From NCBI GenBank assembly GCA_000151295.1, contig GG745345.1, positions 832,453 through 896,452 of the forward strand: 64,000 bases of DNA, written 5' to 3'. The first letter of the stretch is position 1. Every line of letters begins with the position of its first letter. Under the pieces are notes generated by a model that was given only the letters and a program-made list of their open reading frames with translations, made no database searches and was not told the DNA's origin. Below are positions 53,688-64,000 of this stretch, in pieces. Origin of the DNA: Allomyces macrogynus ATCC 38327. Taxonomy: Eukaryota > Blastocladiomycota > Blastocladiomycetes > Blastocladiales > Blastocladiaceae. A program made the translations under genes and the position numbers.

Positions 53688-54384
53688 ATGGTCCGGCAAC
53701 TCAAGCACCACGAGCAAAAGCTGCTCAAGAAGGTCGACTTTCTGCAATGGAAGAACGAAAACAACCTGCGCGAGATCCAAGTGATGCGCCGCTACCACAT
53801 TCAAAAGCGCGAAGACTACACCAAGTACAACCGCCTGTGCGGCCAGATTCGCCAGCTCGCGCACCGCATCTCGCTGCTCGACGCGCGCGACCCCTTCAAG
53901 GCCCACAAGACCGACGCGCTCCTCACCAAGCTCTACAACATGGGCTTTTTGCCAACGAAAAAGGCGCTGAGCCAGTGCGAAAAGATGACCGTGTCGGCCG
54001 TGTGTCGGTACGTGTCTTCTCCAAGTTGGGGTGATTGTGCTGGGTACGGTGTGTTGACGCAAGCGATTTGCTTGATCGTAGACGGCGCTTGCCCATTGTC
54101 ATGGTGCGGCTTAAGATGGCGGAGACGGTCAGGGAAGCCGTCACGTTTGTCGAGCAAGGACGTACGTCTCGCACCGTCTCTTCCTGCATTCCGCACGATT
54201 CACGGAACTCACCGCTGCCGTGGCCACTTCTCCAGACATTCGCGTCGGCCCGCAAGTTGTGACCGACCCGGCCTTCCTCGTCACGCGCAACTTTGAAGAC
54301 TTCATCACCTGGGTCGACACGTCCAAGATCAAGCGCAAGATCATGAAGTACAACGACAAGCTCGACGACTTTGACCTGTTGTAG
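53688..54384 (+). CDS. IMP3: U3 snoRNP protein Imp3, 3 exons
   Basis: Imp3 helps pair U3 snoRNA with pre-rRNA in the small-subunit processome. Exons 53688-54007, 54082-54161 and 54236-54384 (introns 74 bp each) join in phase to 182 residues, the family length. Landmarks are [54 protein letters not shown], then the S4-like RNA-binding part ([20 protein letters not shown] with [15 protein letters not shown]) and the conserved end [20 protein letters not shown]. Two processome genes (this and Utp18) occur in the window but far apart. Confidence 0.92.
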
Positions 54385-55392
54385 CTGGCCTTGAAAAAGT
54401 CGGGTCGGCCGGTTGGGCGGGTTGCGGGGCACGGCGCGTCGAGGCGAGCAGTTGGGAGTGTCATTTCGTTTTATTCTGTTTTGTTTCTTCGTCTCGACGC
54501 GCGCTCTTGGAAATCTTTTTTGCTTCTGTTGTTCTGCCCACGCCACGGCCTCCCCGCAACCGTCTCCACTCCTTGGATGCCGTCGCGCACACGTGCCTCG
54601 CGCCCTCCTTTCCCTCCCCCCCCCCCCCTCGTCTTGGTTCCGCTGCCGCGCGCAATCCAGTGCGCCGGCAGCGTCTTGTACAGTCACGTCCTCGTCCGTC
54701 AAACAAAGAACCCACTTGTCTCGTGAGTGCATTTATTTCTAGTTCTCAAGCACGGTAAGTTCGGCTCCCTACCGCAAGGAGAACTGGCGACGCGACCTGC
54801 GTGCTAAGCACGTGTGGCGAAAATGTGTCTCGCGTCCAGCAGCAAGCCAACGATAAGCGCGCCGTGGCACTCTGATCAAAGCTCGACCCCACCTTTGTGA
54901 ATTTGCCGACCTGCACGCACGTCTCCCAACCCGGCGCAAAGCGCGTCCCACAGACACCAGCGATTTGCGCCATGGACGCCGGATAACCCTGATCTTGTCC
55001 TGCGTGCGGCCCGCCGCTGCGCGAGCGCGCGTCAACGTGCGTCAACGTGCAGCTCACCCTCCCCCGCACGCTTTGGTCGTGCGCCATGAGAACCATACTT
55101 TCGTGAGCGGATTAGCACGGCGATTAACGCTGACGTGCGGCCCAGAACAACACAGCTCGTGGGGAGACGGATGCGCCGATACGCGCGGGGCCGCACGTTG
55201 GAGGGAAAGCGAACAAGCACGTTGCTCCCGTCCCCCGTAATCTTGCCGCATGTCTGCCGCGATGGGCGCGCCCCCGGCCGCTGGCCTCCGGAACACGCCT
55301 GTCTGCCCGCTCGCAAGTCGTCGTACGCGCGCGCGCGTCTTCCCCACCTTGTGCTCGTCTCGAAACGCGCGCTCCTGGCTCGTCGTGCACGG
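54385..55392. other. Intergenic stretch
   Basis: No gene that I can support. A minus-strand frame near 54770-54990 (MAQIAGVCGTRFAPGWETCV) has scattered Cys but no recognisable domain and no clear exon structure, so it is not called. Confidence 0.4.
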
Positions 55393-55400
55393 GTATAAAT
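55393..55400 (+). promoter_or_regulatory. TATA box of the D-lactate dehydrogenase fusion gene
   Basis: GTATAAAT lies about 210 bp upstream of the ATG at 55611, with CT-rich leader sequence between. Confidence 0.55.
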
Positions 55401-55610
55401 GCCGGCCGCGCCCCGGCGCTCGCTCTACTCTCCATTGGTCTTCAATCTCCTCATCTTCACACGAAGCCTCGACGATCCTCTCTCTCTCGTCGATCCTCCG
55501 GCTCGTCTTCACGCATCATCCACCACCAAGCCGCCTGCTCGTTCCCGCGCGCCGGCACCACCTGCAACTGATCTCCACACACGCATCTCTCCTCATCTAC
55601 CACCTTCACC

Positions 55611-57227
55611 ATGACCCCCCCGCCCAACGTCATGACCGAGTCGTCGGCGCCCGCAACGGCCGACCCCAAGCAAGCCGCGCAGCTCGCGTCCGGCACGCCC
55701 GCAGCGATTGCGCAAGTGCTCGCGCGCAACCCCTACTTTTCGTCGCTCACGGACGCGCAGCGCATGCAGGTCGCTGGCGCGTTTGAACCCGTCAAGGTGG
55801 CCGAAGGCACGCGCGTGATCACCGAGGGCCAGACGCCCGAAGTGTTTATGATTTTGGTGCACGGCGACTTGGACGTGATTGCCGCGAACGGCAAGCGCGC
55901 GACGCTGCACCCCTACGACTATCTCGGGTTCAAGAACCTGTTTGGCGATGCGCGCGCCGCGCACTCGATTGTCGCTGCCAACCGCACGTGTTTGCTCTAC
56001 CAGCTGCACCGCGCCAAGTTCACGGCGGTCCTGCGCGAGCACCCGGACGTGATGATGGGCATGCTGCCGGCGCTCGCGACGCACGTGCCCGACTCGATGG
56101 ACGCGCTGTCGAGCAAACCGGGCAAGGCCGCGGCCGCCGCGGCCACGACTGCGGGCGACACGTCGACGTCGACGTCGCCCATCGACCGCGCTCTCCCGGC
56201 CGACCCGGCGCGGTTCGTGGTCAAGGTGTTTGACGCCAAGCACTACCAGATCAAGTACTTTGAAGAGCAGAACGCGGCGTTTGGGTACCATCTCGACTTT
56301 ATCGAGTCGAAGCTGACGCCCGAGACCGTGCACCTGTGCGAGGGCGCGCACGCCGTGTGCACGTTTGTGCACGACTCGGTCACGCGCGAGGTCGCCGACA
56401 CGCTCGCGCACAAGTATGGGATCCGGCTCGTCGCGTTCCGGTGTGCCGGTTTCGACGCGTGCGACGTCAAGGCGTGCGACGAAATGGGCGTTTCGGTCGT
56501 CCGCGTCCCGAGCTACTCGCCCGCCGCGATTGCCGAACACGCCGCGGCCATGATGCTCGCGCTCAACCGCAAGCTCAACTGGGCGTCGGCGCGCGTGCAC
56601 ACGGGCGATTTCTCGCTCGACGGGCTCGTCGGGTTTGATATCAAGGGCAAGACGATTGGTGTCATTGGGACCGGCAAGATTGGCGCGTGCTTTGTGCAGA
56701 TTGCGCTCGGGTTTGGGGCCAAGGTGCTGTGCCACGATGTCTACAAGAACCCGGCGCTGCTCGCCAACCCGCAAGTGCAGTATGTCGAAATGGATACGTT
56801 GCTCGCGCAGTCGGATATCATTTCGCTGCACGCGCCGCTGCTGCCCGATACGTTCCACTTGATCAATGCGACGACGCTGGCCAAGATGAAGCCCGGGGTC
56901 ATGATCCTGAACACGTCCCGCGGTCCGTTGGTCGATACTCCAGCGCTCATTGAGGCCCTGAAGACGGGGCAGGTCGGCGCGTGCGGCCTGGACGTTGTGG
57001 AGGGTGAGCAGACGTTATTCTACGAAAACCACTCGGACAAGGTCGTCACGAACGACAACATTGCCCGGCTGCTCGCGTTCCAGCAGAACGTGATCATCAC
57101 GGCGCACCAGGCCTACTTGACGCAAGAGGCGCTGCGCGAGATTGCCACGACGACCCTCCGCAACATCTCCGAGTTCCACCAGGGCAAGCGCATGAAGGCA
57201 CTCGGCAACTCGGTCAACTCGGTCTGA
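55611..57227 (+). CDS. Cyclic-nucleotide-binding domain fused to D-lactate dehydrogenase
   Basis: A single intact 538-residue frame. Residues 40-150 form a CNB (cAMP/cGMP-binding-type) beta barrel: NPYFSSLTDAQRMQVAGAFE, EGQTPEVFMILVHGDLDVI, GFKNLFGDARAAHSIVAANR. The phosphate-binding cassette is atypical, with no FGE and with ARAAHS in place of the usual RxAT. Residues 200-538 are a D-2-hydroxyacid dehydrogenase of the D-LDH class: NAD site GVIGTGKIG, Arg in NTSRGPLVDT, Glu in DVVEGEQTLF, and His in TAHQAYLT, all catalytic residues present. It converts pyruvate and D-lactate with NAD(H). The fusion suggests ligand or dimer control of the enzyme, but whether a nucleotide binds is unproven. ATG 55611 is used; MTES at 55632 is an alternative. 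Confidence 0.88.
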   Translation: MTPPPNVMTESSAPATADPKQAAQLASGTPAAIAQVLARNPYFSSLTDAQRMQVAGAFEPVKVAEGTRVITEGQTPEVFMILVHGDLDVIAANGKRATLHPYDYLGFKNLFGDARAAHSIVAANRTCLLYQLHRAKFTAVLREHPDVMMGMLPALATHVPDSMDALSSKPGKAAAAAATTAGDTSTSTSPIDRALPADPARFVVKVFDAKHYQIKYFEEQNAAFGYHLDFIESKLTPETVHLCEGAHAVCTFVHDSVTREVADTLAHKYGIRLVAFRCAGFDACDVKACDEMGVSVVRVPSYSPAAIAEHAAAMMLALNRKLNWASARVHTGDFSLDGLVGFDIKGKTIGVIGTGKIGACFVQIALGFGAKVLCHDVYKNPALLANPQVQYVEMDTLLAQSDIISLHAPLLPDTFHLINATTLAKMKPGVMILNTSRGPLVDTPALIEALKTGQVGACGLDVVEGEQTLFYENHSDKVVTNDNIARLLAFQQNVIITAHQAYLTQEALREIATTTLRNISEFHQGKRMKALGNSVNSV

Positions 57228-58327
57228 AGTGGCGACGCCGCTTCCCCGGCGGCGGCGGCAGCAGCGACCGGCGCGTCGTGCGTGCTCGTCGCGCACGCTG
57301 GCGGGCTTTATGATTTTTTTTTTCGGCTCCCCGGACAGGCGTTCGCGGGTCCCTCATTTGTCGGCTCGCGATGGCGTGGTTTCCGTCTGCGGTCTTGTAC
57401 ATAGTTTCGGTTGGTTCGGTTCGGTTCTTTCTTTCTCGTCCCAATTACATTCCATTTGGCTCGTGTCATCCGCGTTGGTGCTTGGTCTTGGACGCCGTTG
57501 GCGCTGTTCAGCCGGAGTTTAGTCCCTTGGTTGTTGGGCCACGTACGTTCGCTGAGCGGCTTTGGCGAAAACCAGGCCATTGATGCAATTCAAGTCTTTT
57601 CTACCCGCAAAAAAATAGAGGTTCGTCCAGTTTGCGGTCAGGATCAACTTGTCTCCAGAGCACTGCGACACCTTCGCCATTCGCTGACATCGGAGCCTCA
57701 AGCGCAAATGACCTACCGTGCCGAACAAATCAGCACCTTCAATTCACCTCAGATTCTCCTCGGCCATAGTGCACTCGATTCCTCTCACCGGCACGCATTG
57801 AATGATTTTAATAGCCAAGCGAAGGATTTGTGTGCGATTGACCGACGTCGCGGCCCGGAACAGCACCGCCATGAAGGACCGCGCCTTCAGGTGCCGCTCG
57901 CAGCCACGCGATGCCATCATCTGTTCGCTATAGCGCGAGTGTGCGTGGCCGCCCATGGTCGCAATCGAAAAACCGCGTTGGATGTTGAGCAGCTTGCCAA
58001 ACTGCTCGGGCGAGTCGGGCACGCGGCCGAAAAACAGCGATTACTTTCCATACAATTCCATGAACCGCTCGAGATCCGGGCAGAAAAGGTCCAAATCGAA
58101 ATCACGGCCGTAGCCGCGGCACGCCTCGTACAAGTGCACGGCCAACAAGACGGACCGCAACGGAGTCTTTGGGTGCAGAATCAAGTCCATGCCGTCCTGA
58201 AGAAGCATAAAGTGAAGCTGACCACACAGCCAAGGGTGCCAACAGAGCAGCAAGTCAAGGACGACTTAACTTTGCTCATGAGCCCAGTCGGCACCCGCAC
58301 GTCCATTTCTGAGAGCAGATCAAGTAT
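57228..58327. other. Unresolved stretch, possible minus-strand exons
   Basis: Minus-strand frames at 57744-58022 (GKLLNIQRGFSIATMGGHAH) and 58041-58253 (LLAVHLYEACRGYGRDFDLD) look protein-like and may be 3' exons or a decayed part of the unknown gene at 58328-59038. I could not find consistent splice sites. Confidence 0.35.
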
Positions 58328-59038
58328 TTACCACAGGTCTTGCATAAACGACAGCTCCTTTTTGTGGGGGTTCTGGGGGAGGTTGAGGTGGTGGTCTTTG
58401 GGGCAGTACATCATGTGCACTTGCATGAGAAACTGAGCGTGTACGTTACAGCCAAGAACCCAATGTGTATCGAGCAAAAACTGCAGCGCGACAACGAGCG
58501 TCAGGGTTAACTTGGCGGTTGACGGGTACGTCAGGAAGCTGCCCGTGAACAAGTTGGCAAAAAGTAGCTGCTTGATTGCAGGATGCATCGAGTTGGCTGT
58601 GCAGCAAGAGTGGGCCATGTTCAGCAGCAAGGCCGAGCCATACATGAACCCCTCCAGCAGTGATATCTTCTCAGGTGCACGAGTCTGATCGTACAAGCCA
58701 GACGAGTCCATGACATGAGCAACAGAATTGGCACCAATGCTGTGAGTGGCAAGTCTGTCCAACATGCACGGACCGTGAGTCGGGTGAAGAGGTGGTCGTG
58801 GATTGGGTGGCAGAGGTAGAAAGCGATGGGGCTGCGCGCCACGTTCGCGACGGGATGAGCGCGTGCAAGGACGGTCGTGTTGAGGAGAAGGGGGAATATA
58901 TTCAGGGCCCAATTGTGCAGCCCAATTCATTGGTGTGAGATTTCGAGTTCCCCTTTCTCTTAAGTTCTGTTCTTCCTCCGCGATCATGCTCAGATTGAGC
59001 TGGTGCACTTGCGCCGTCGCCGGCAGCTCAGCACGCAA
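58328..59038 (-). CDS. Unknown hydrophobic protein, gene structure uncertain
   Basis: The open frame ends HKKELSFMQDLW. Its second half is protein-like and hydrophobic (GFMYGSALLLNMAHSCC, KQLLFANLFTGSFLTYP, KLTLTLVVALQFLLDTHW), suggesting helices or membrane spans; the first third is basic/Pro-rich and may be non-coding or include an intron. Base composition is lower in GC than the neighbours. Family not recognised; it could be part of a larger minus-strand gene or a pseudogene together with the frames at 57744-58253. Confidence 0.35.
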   Translation of the reverse strand: MRAELPATAQVHQLNLSMIAEEEQNLRERGTRNLTPMNWAAQLGPEYIPPSPQHDRPCTRSSRRERGAQPHRFLPLPPNPRPPLHPTHGPCMLDRLATHSIGANSVAHVMDSSGLYDQTRAPEKISLLEGFMYGSALLLNMAHSCCTANSMHPAIKQLLFANLFTGSFLTYPSTAKLTLTLVVALQFLLDTHWVLGCNVHAQFLMQVHMMYCPKDHHLNLPQNPHKKELSFMQDLW

Positions 59039-59541
59039 GCAAGCGGCCTGGAACTGGTGTCAAAATCAATCACCAGCATGCAAGCCAGCTGGTCAAAAAG
59101 TGGGACCACAATCCCGGTTCTCGTGTCTTTTCCCAGTGGTAGGAGCTGAATCCGAAGCGGCGAGCCGCGAGCGGCCGGAGCGAGCGGCAACGTCGGCCTG
59201 CAGGACGGGCCGCTGGCGCTGGGACGCGACGGCTGCGTCGGGTTGGCAGATTGCGCGTCTCGCATGTCCTTCAGACGGTCCCGTGTGCTCAGGCCGATAC
59301 AGTGTGACCGCGCCCACCGTGACCGCATGCCCCACAATCGCTGCCGTCGACGTCGTACGTTCGGCCGGCACCACCACCGCCGTCGATTGACCGTGCAAAT
59401 CCCGCCCGTACTTGCTGCATCTGCGCCGCGCGGCTCCCCGCACCCGCTTTCTGCACCGCTGCTGCACTCTCGCCCCGCTTTTCCCGGCCACCACCTGAGC
59501 CCGCTTGCACCAATACATCCACTGCGACCCGTACGCCCACC

Positions 59542-60583
59542 ATGGCCGCCGCCACCTCCTCTCCTACGGCCCCGCTGCACTCGCTCGTCAAGTACGACAA
59601 CCCGACGCTCGTGGCCAAATCATCGTCGAACCACGACAAGACGCCGGGCAAGGCCGCGGTCGGCACGCACGACCGCCCGCAACTGGCACGGCCCGGGTCC
59701 GACAAGGCGCACAAGTTGCCGCCGGTCGACGATAAGGGCGCGCGCGCCAAGTCGCCGACGCCGACCGAGGATATCTTGAATAGTATTTTGCCGCCGCGGT
59801 ATGCGCACTTCCATGGGCCGACGCTGTGTGCGGCAGAGACTGATCGCCGACCGGGGCGTGGGACGGTAGAGAATGGGACGACCATGGCCAGCTGTGGGTG
59901 CAGCGCGTGTCGAGTACCCCGGCGACACGGCTCGACGTGATCAACTTGCAGGTCCGTCTGCACCGTATGCCGCCAATCGGTTGCGCGTAGGTGCTTGGCT
60001 CACGCATCGTGTGTACGGTCGTGTAGGAACAACTCGACCAAATGCTGCAAAAGCGGCAAGCGCGCGAGACTGGCATCTGCCCGGTCCGTCGCGAGCTCTA
60101 CAGCCAGTGCTTTGGTACCGTGTCCCTCGCCAGGCGTTTCCGCCCGCCCCTCCTCATGACCCCACACTCACCTCACCGGCCGCTCCCTCATCCTCGACAG
60201 ACGAACTCATCCGGCAAGTCACCATCTCGTGCCAAGAACGTGGCCTCCTCCTGCTCCGCGTGCGTGACGAAATCCGCATGTCGATCGCGGCCTACCAGAC
60301 GCTCTACGAATCTTCCGTCGCGTTTGGGATGCGTAAAGCCCTCATGGCCGAATGGGGTAAAGCCGATATGGAGGCGCGCACGAAAGCGCTCGAGGACGAC
60401 AAGCGCGCGCTCGAGACGCAAGTGGCTGAATTGAAGGCGAAATGTGAAGCAATTGAAAAGCGTGAGGCCGAGCGGCGCGCCATGGACGAGCGCAAACATG
60501 CCGAGGAATTGGCGTTTATGAAAAAGACGAATCTGCAGCTCAAGACGCAGCTCGAAGGGATTTTGGCGCCGCAGAAGAAGTGA
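59542..60583 (+). CDS. DNALI1: Axonemal dynein light chain p28 (DNALI1-like), 4 exons
   Basis: An inner-arm dynein light chain of motile cilia. Exons 59542-59798, 59870-59951, 60027-60114 and 60201-60583 join in phase to 269 residues. Conserved blocks are LVKYDNPTLV, EDILNSILPPRE, GQLWVQRVSSTPATRLDV, QLDQMLQKRQARETGICPVR with RELYSQCFDELIRQV, GLLLLRVRDEIRMSIAAYQT, ESSVAFGMRKAL, and a long C-terminal coiled coil ending LEGILAPQKK. Nearly all conserved p28 blocks are present. The gene is direct evidence that the host makes a flagellated stage. Introns are 71-86 bp. Confidence 0.94.
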
Positions 60584-61171
60584 GCGCGTGGGTGGAGGAG
60601 TCGGATGCGGACTGATGGTGGGGTGACTGCTGATTTGGATGGCACTTGAAGTACAGTCGGTTCACATGGCACGTTTGCTTCGATGACGGAGACCACGGTG
60701 GATGTTTGGTGGTGGACGAGGCCGTTGACCAAAGCGTCGTTCAGACGTCTTCGTCTCCGACGCGGCTCATGGCGGGCCGATCCATCATGAATGACGAATG
60801 CAGCTTGCACTGACCCGCTGATCGCGCCGTTGCCGTGCCGAATCGTCACAGCCGCTCGACACACACTCTCCACCAGTAAGGAAATCCAAGAAGCACGTGG
60901 CTCGCCATTCATTTCTTGCTCACCTGCCCGGCCACACGCTGAACGACGCATCACTACACAGGACGACGACACCAAAACCCGACCCGGTCCGGGCCTAAAA
61001 CACGAAACGACCAGTCAAAAACGAAACCAAACCAAGGCAAACCAAACGAAATCAAACCAAATCATCATCATCATCATCCGAAACCGCAATCCTAAAACAT
61101 CACATCCAATGACGCTCGCGTCCTCTCTCGGCACGCGGCGCACGCACAATTAAATACCTCTTCCACCAAGA
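60584..61171. other. Intergenic stretch between p28 and SKN7
   Basis: No supported gene. This is the shared 3' region of two convergent genes; it contains AAACCAAA-type A/C-rich runs near 61020-61100 and an ATCATC repeat near 61060. Confidence 0.5.
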
Positions 61172-62685
61172 TCACAGCGCGTGCGACACCCCCGCGGCAT
61201 CCGCCAACCGCATCCGTTTCGCCGGCCGCGGATCCCCACCGTCATGCGCCGCGGCTGCGGCCGCTGCCGCGTGCAGGAACGCCGGGTACCCTGAGGGCGG
61301 GGAGAACGGCCCGCCCGCAGCGGCCGCGGTCCATGCGTTCTGCGCGGCGCGCTGCTGCTGCTGTTGCTGTTGTGCCTGTTGCTGCGCTTGTTGCTGCGCC
61401 TGTTGCTGCGCTTGCTGCTGCGCTTGCTGTTGCTGCTGCGCAAACACCCCCGTCCGCCCAACCGCAGCCGCGGCCGCCGCGGCCGCCGCCGCATTCGAGA
61501 CGCTTGGGTAATACCCCTGCGCGGCCGCTTGCTGGTCGTCAAAGAACGGGTACCCGGCCGTCGGGTCCTGCGACGCGGCGGCCGCGGCAGCTGCCGCCGC
61601 GGCCAACCCCATCCCCATACTCAAACTCGACAGAGCCGGATCTGTCTGTGGCGCGAGTCCCGCGGCCATCAAGACCGCGGCGGCCGCCGCGGCCGACGAG
61701 GAGTCGAGCGCGCCGTGGTGTGCGGCGGCAGCGGCGTGGTGCGCGGCAGCCAGGTCCGGGTGCAGGAACGGCGCGGTCAGGTCGGCGAGTGGCGCCGTGG
61801 GAGCCGGGTTGGGTGGCGGCGCGGTGGCGGCGGTGGTGGTGAACCGCGCGAGGGAGGGCATCGAGGCCGACGCGGGCAGGAGCGCGTTGGTCGTGGCACC
61901 GGTCGTGGGTGGCGGGGCGAGAACGGGCATCGACGTGGAAGTTGGGAGACGCGAGGTGGCCGGCGGCGATGCGACGTGGATCGTGTTGCCGTTGGTCGCA
62001 TTGTTGTGGTTGTTGTTGTTGGCGTTGTTGTTGGCGTTGGCGTTGGCGGCGGCCGACGAGGTGGGCGGAATCACTTCGGCATTCGAGTCCAACTCGTCCA
62101 CAATCTCCGTCAACCGGCCCTGCGCATTCGCGATCGCGCGCGGAATCGGGTCCCCGTCCCCGGCCCGCCGCGCCAGTCCCAGTCCCAACCCCAACTTCAA
62201 ATGTGCGCAGTACCGCTCGACCACATCGCGCAACGCCGCCTTGGAGAACGGTTTCGGCAAGATATCGTTCATTCCGTGCGCGAGATACACCAAACAATCG
62301 GCCTCGGACGAATTCGACGTCATCGAGACAATTGGTGTGGTCTGATCAAACGCGCGGATCTGGCTGGCCGCGGAACACCCATCCAAGTTGGGCATCATAA
62401 TGTCCATGAGCACGATATCGTACTTGCCGGCATTCATGCGGTGCACGGCAGCCATCCCGTCGGTCACTTCGTCGATCTGGCACCCGAACCGCTGCAGGAA
62501 CCGGCCCGACAGCCGGCGACAGACGTCGTCGTCCTCGACGAGCAAAACGCGCGGGGGCATTGTCCAGTCGAGTGTGTTCGCATCGCCGCCGGGCTTGCCC
62601 GAGTCGGCGGGTGCGCCCGTATTCGGGTGCGCGCGCGCCGACGGGCCGTCGTTCGGGTTGGCCGGTGCGCGACGCTGTTGTTGCA

Positions 62686-62732
<47 letters not shown>

Positions 62733-64000
62733 GCCGACGGCGCCGGGGGCGGCGGCGCGACGCCAATCATCCCGGCCTCGTCGTCCTCATGCCGCCGGTC
62801 GCGCGTGCGTCCATCGCGCTCCCTTTCCCGGTCACGATCCCGGTCATCATACCGCGCCCCTCCACCGCGACGATCTCCATACTCGTCCCCCGGGGCCCAC
62901 CACGGCGCCAGGCGCCACTCGTCTCATCGTACCCCCGCGCTCCCGGTCCGCCGGTGCCGCGGTGCGATCCCGACGCCGGCGGTGGCGCCGAATAATCCGG
63001 CGGCGACCGGTGCGCTGAATTCCCGCGGTCGTGCGACGCGTGCGGCGCGTGCGGGGGAGGCGGGTACCGGTACCCGTCGTCCCAGGCGGGCCCGTGGTGG
63101 TGGTGGTACGGCTGGTGATGGTGGTACCCGTGATGGTTGTGGTGCGACGGCGGCGCCGGCGCGCCGCGCGGGCCGCCGTAGCCCGATGCGGACGCGGGTG
63201 GGCCGTGCGACGGTGGGGGTGGAGGTGGCGGCGGCGCATACCAGTCCGGGTCGTACCCGTAGGGCGGGGCGTCGTAGGTGTCGTCTAGCGAAGGCGGGTC
63301 GGATCACGTCAGCATGAGTGCGCCGGCTGGAATGGAAGAAGGCAAAGAAGGTCGGTGGACTGTACCGTGCTCGTAATGCGGCGCGCCCGCAAGGTACCGG
63401 CGCGACCCACTGCCACCACCGGCACCTGCACCGGCCCCAGGTCCAGAGGACGACGGCGGCGGCGGGAGGGGCGGTAGAGCTGGTCCGGGCAGGGCCAGCG
63501 GGTAGGCCGACCGCGACGGCGGTCCACCAGTATTCCCACCTGCCCCACCACGCCCAGCGTGTGTGCGTGCAGTCGCGGCCGCAGATCCGGGCGGATTGCG
63601 CTCGACCATATCCATGAGCCGCTGAATGAGCGATTCCTGCGACGCCGTCAAGTGGCGCAGCCGGCCGAGTTCGTCGGCGACGAGCAGGTAATTGTCGGCG
63701 AGCGACCGGAGCGACCGAGCCATATCGGCGTGTGCGCGCGCGAGATGGTCGATTTGCGCTTGCAGGTCGTGGTCGTCGGCGTTCGTATCATTGTTGGTGG
63801 TATTATTGTTGTTGTTGGACGTGGGCCCGCCGCCCGTCCCACCGGCAGCCGCAGCCGCGTCGTTGGCCGCGTTGGCCGCGGCCCCTTGCGGTTTCCGGCG
63901 AATCTTGTCGAGCAAGTCGGTGCGGCCATTGATGAAATGCGGGTGCTTAAACTCCCACGCCAAGTCGCCGTGCGCATTGTGCGCGCCGTCGGCCTTGACT
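61172..64000 (-). CDS. SKN7: SKN7-type HSF/response-regulator transcription factor, 5' end outside window
   Basis: A nuclear stress regulator at the end of a histidine phosphorelay. The N-terminal side, entering from the right edge, shows the end of an HSF-type DNA-binding domain (DLAWEFKHPHFINGRTDLLD, KIRRKP). A coiled coil follows (LQAQIDHLARAHADMARSLR). After an intron near 63310-63360 and Pro/His/Gly-rich disordered sequence comes the receiver domain: LLVEDDDVCRR (acidic pocket), YDIVLMDIMMPNLDG (phospho-acceptor Asp), SMTSNSSEAD, NDILPKPFSK (conserved Lys). The tail is rich in Ala and Gln with two polyglutamine-type tracts. HSF plus coiled coil plus receiver is the SKN7/Prr1 order. Incomplete at the 5' end. 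Confidence 0.9.
62687..62732. repeat. CTG/CAG trinucleotide run (polyGln in SKN7)
   Basis: An almost pure run of about 15 CTG units on the plus strand encodes polyglutamine just before the receiver domain. A second, interrupted Gln/Ala tract (QQQA units) lies at about 61353-61440 in the same gene. Confidence 0.85.

Noticed and set aside
1..64000. CRISPR arrays, rRNA or prokaryotic operons
   Set aside because: No regularly spaced repeats, rRNA-like sequence or ribosome-binding-site pattern was seen; introns show that the sequence is eukaryotic.

Overview
The window looks like a high-GC nuclear scaffold from a flagellated (zoosporic) fungus. Genes are dense, and most introns I could resolve are 60-125 bp. 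A p28-type axonemal dynein light chain (59542-60583) implies a cilium. The SKN7 response regulator, the Ent3-type epsin and the Naa20, Imp3, Utp18, p24 and S27 genes fit a fungus, so Chytridiomycota or Blastocladiomycota is the likely group (inference). Two N gaps (8920-9019 and 50888-51080) break genes.

The main item is a complete integrated Polinton-like virus (PLV) at 4438-19446, about 15.0 kb. It has a 5-bp target-site duplication (TCATT at 4433-4437 and 19447-19451), 665-675 bp terminal inverted repeats, and a 10-bp-stem palindrome one base inside each end. Its genes are a TV-Pol-like polymerase/superfamily 3 helicase, a zinc-binding protein, two genes truncated by the gap, a retroviral-type integrase, a trimer-fibre-like protein, several small or unknown proteins, an FtsK/HerA-type packaging ATPase, the major capsid protein, a membrane-associated small protein, a minor (penton-like) capsid protein and a 38-residue membrane protein. 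Replication, integration, packaging and capsid modules are all present, but integrase, ATPase and minor capsid each carry one in-frame TGA, and the major capsid carries two compensating frameshifts. The element is therefore either young and decaying or contains sequence errors.

Left of the element is a forkhead transcription factor (1714-4262) whose stop codon lies about 170 bp from the left end. Right of it are a CSC1/OSCA-type channel (19791-24079, -), ribosomal protein S27 (+), a p24 cargo receptor (-), NatB catalytic subunit Naa20 (+, six exons) and Utp18 (-).

From 31 to 38 kb lies a small unknown family: one intact gene (33693-34970) with a broken copy upstream and a C-terminal scrap downstream. 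A DysF-domain protein and a duplicated Cys/Trp-motif protein follow.

From 38.8 to 53 kb all genes are on the minus strand: Ent3/CLINT1-type epsin, an ADAM metalloprotease, medium-chain acyl-CoA dehydrogenase, a RING-LON ubiquitin ligase and a CWF19L1/Drn1-like protein. The right end has IMP3, a cyclic-nucleotide-binding-domain/D-lactate dehydrogenase fusion, an unrecognised minus-strand region, the p28 dynein chain and the C-terminal part of SKN7, which runs off the edge.

Exon boundaries given here come from reading-frame continuity, GT(GC)/AG sites and family alignment by eye; no transcript data were available.
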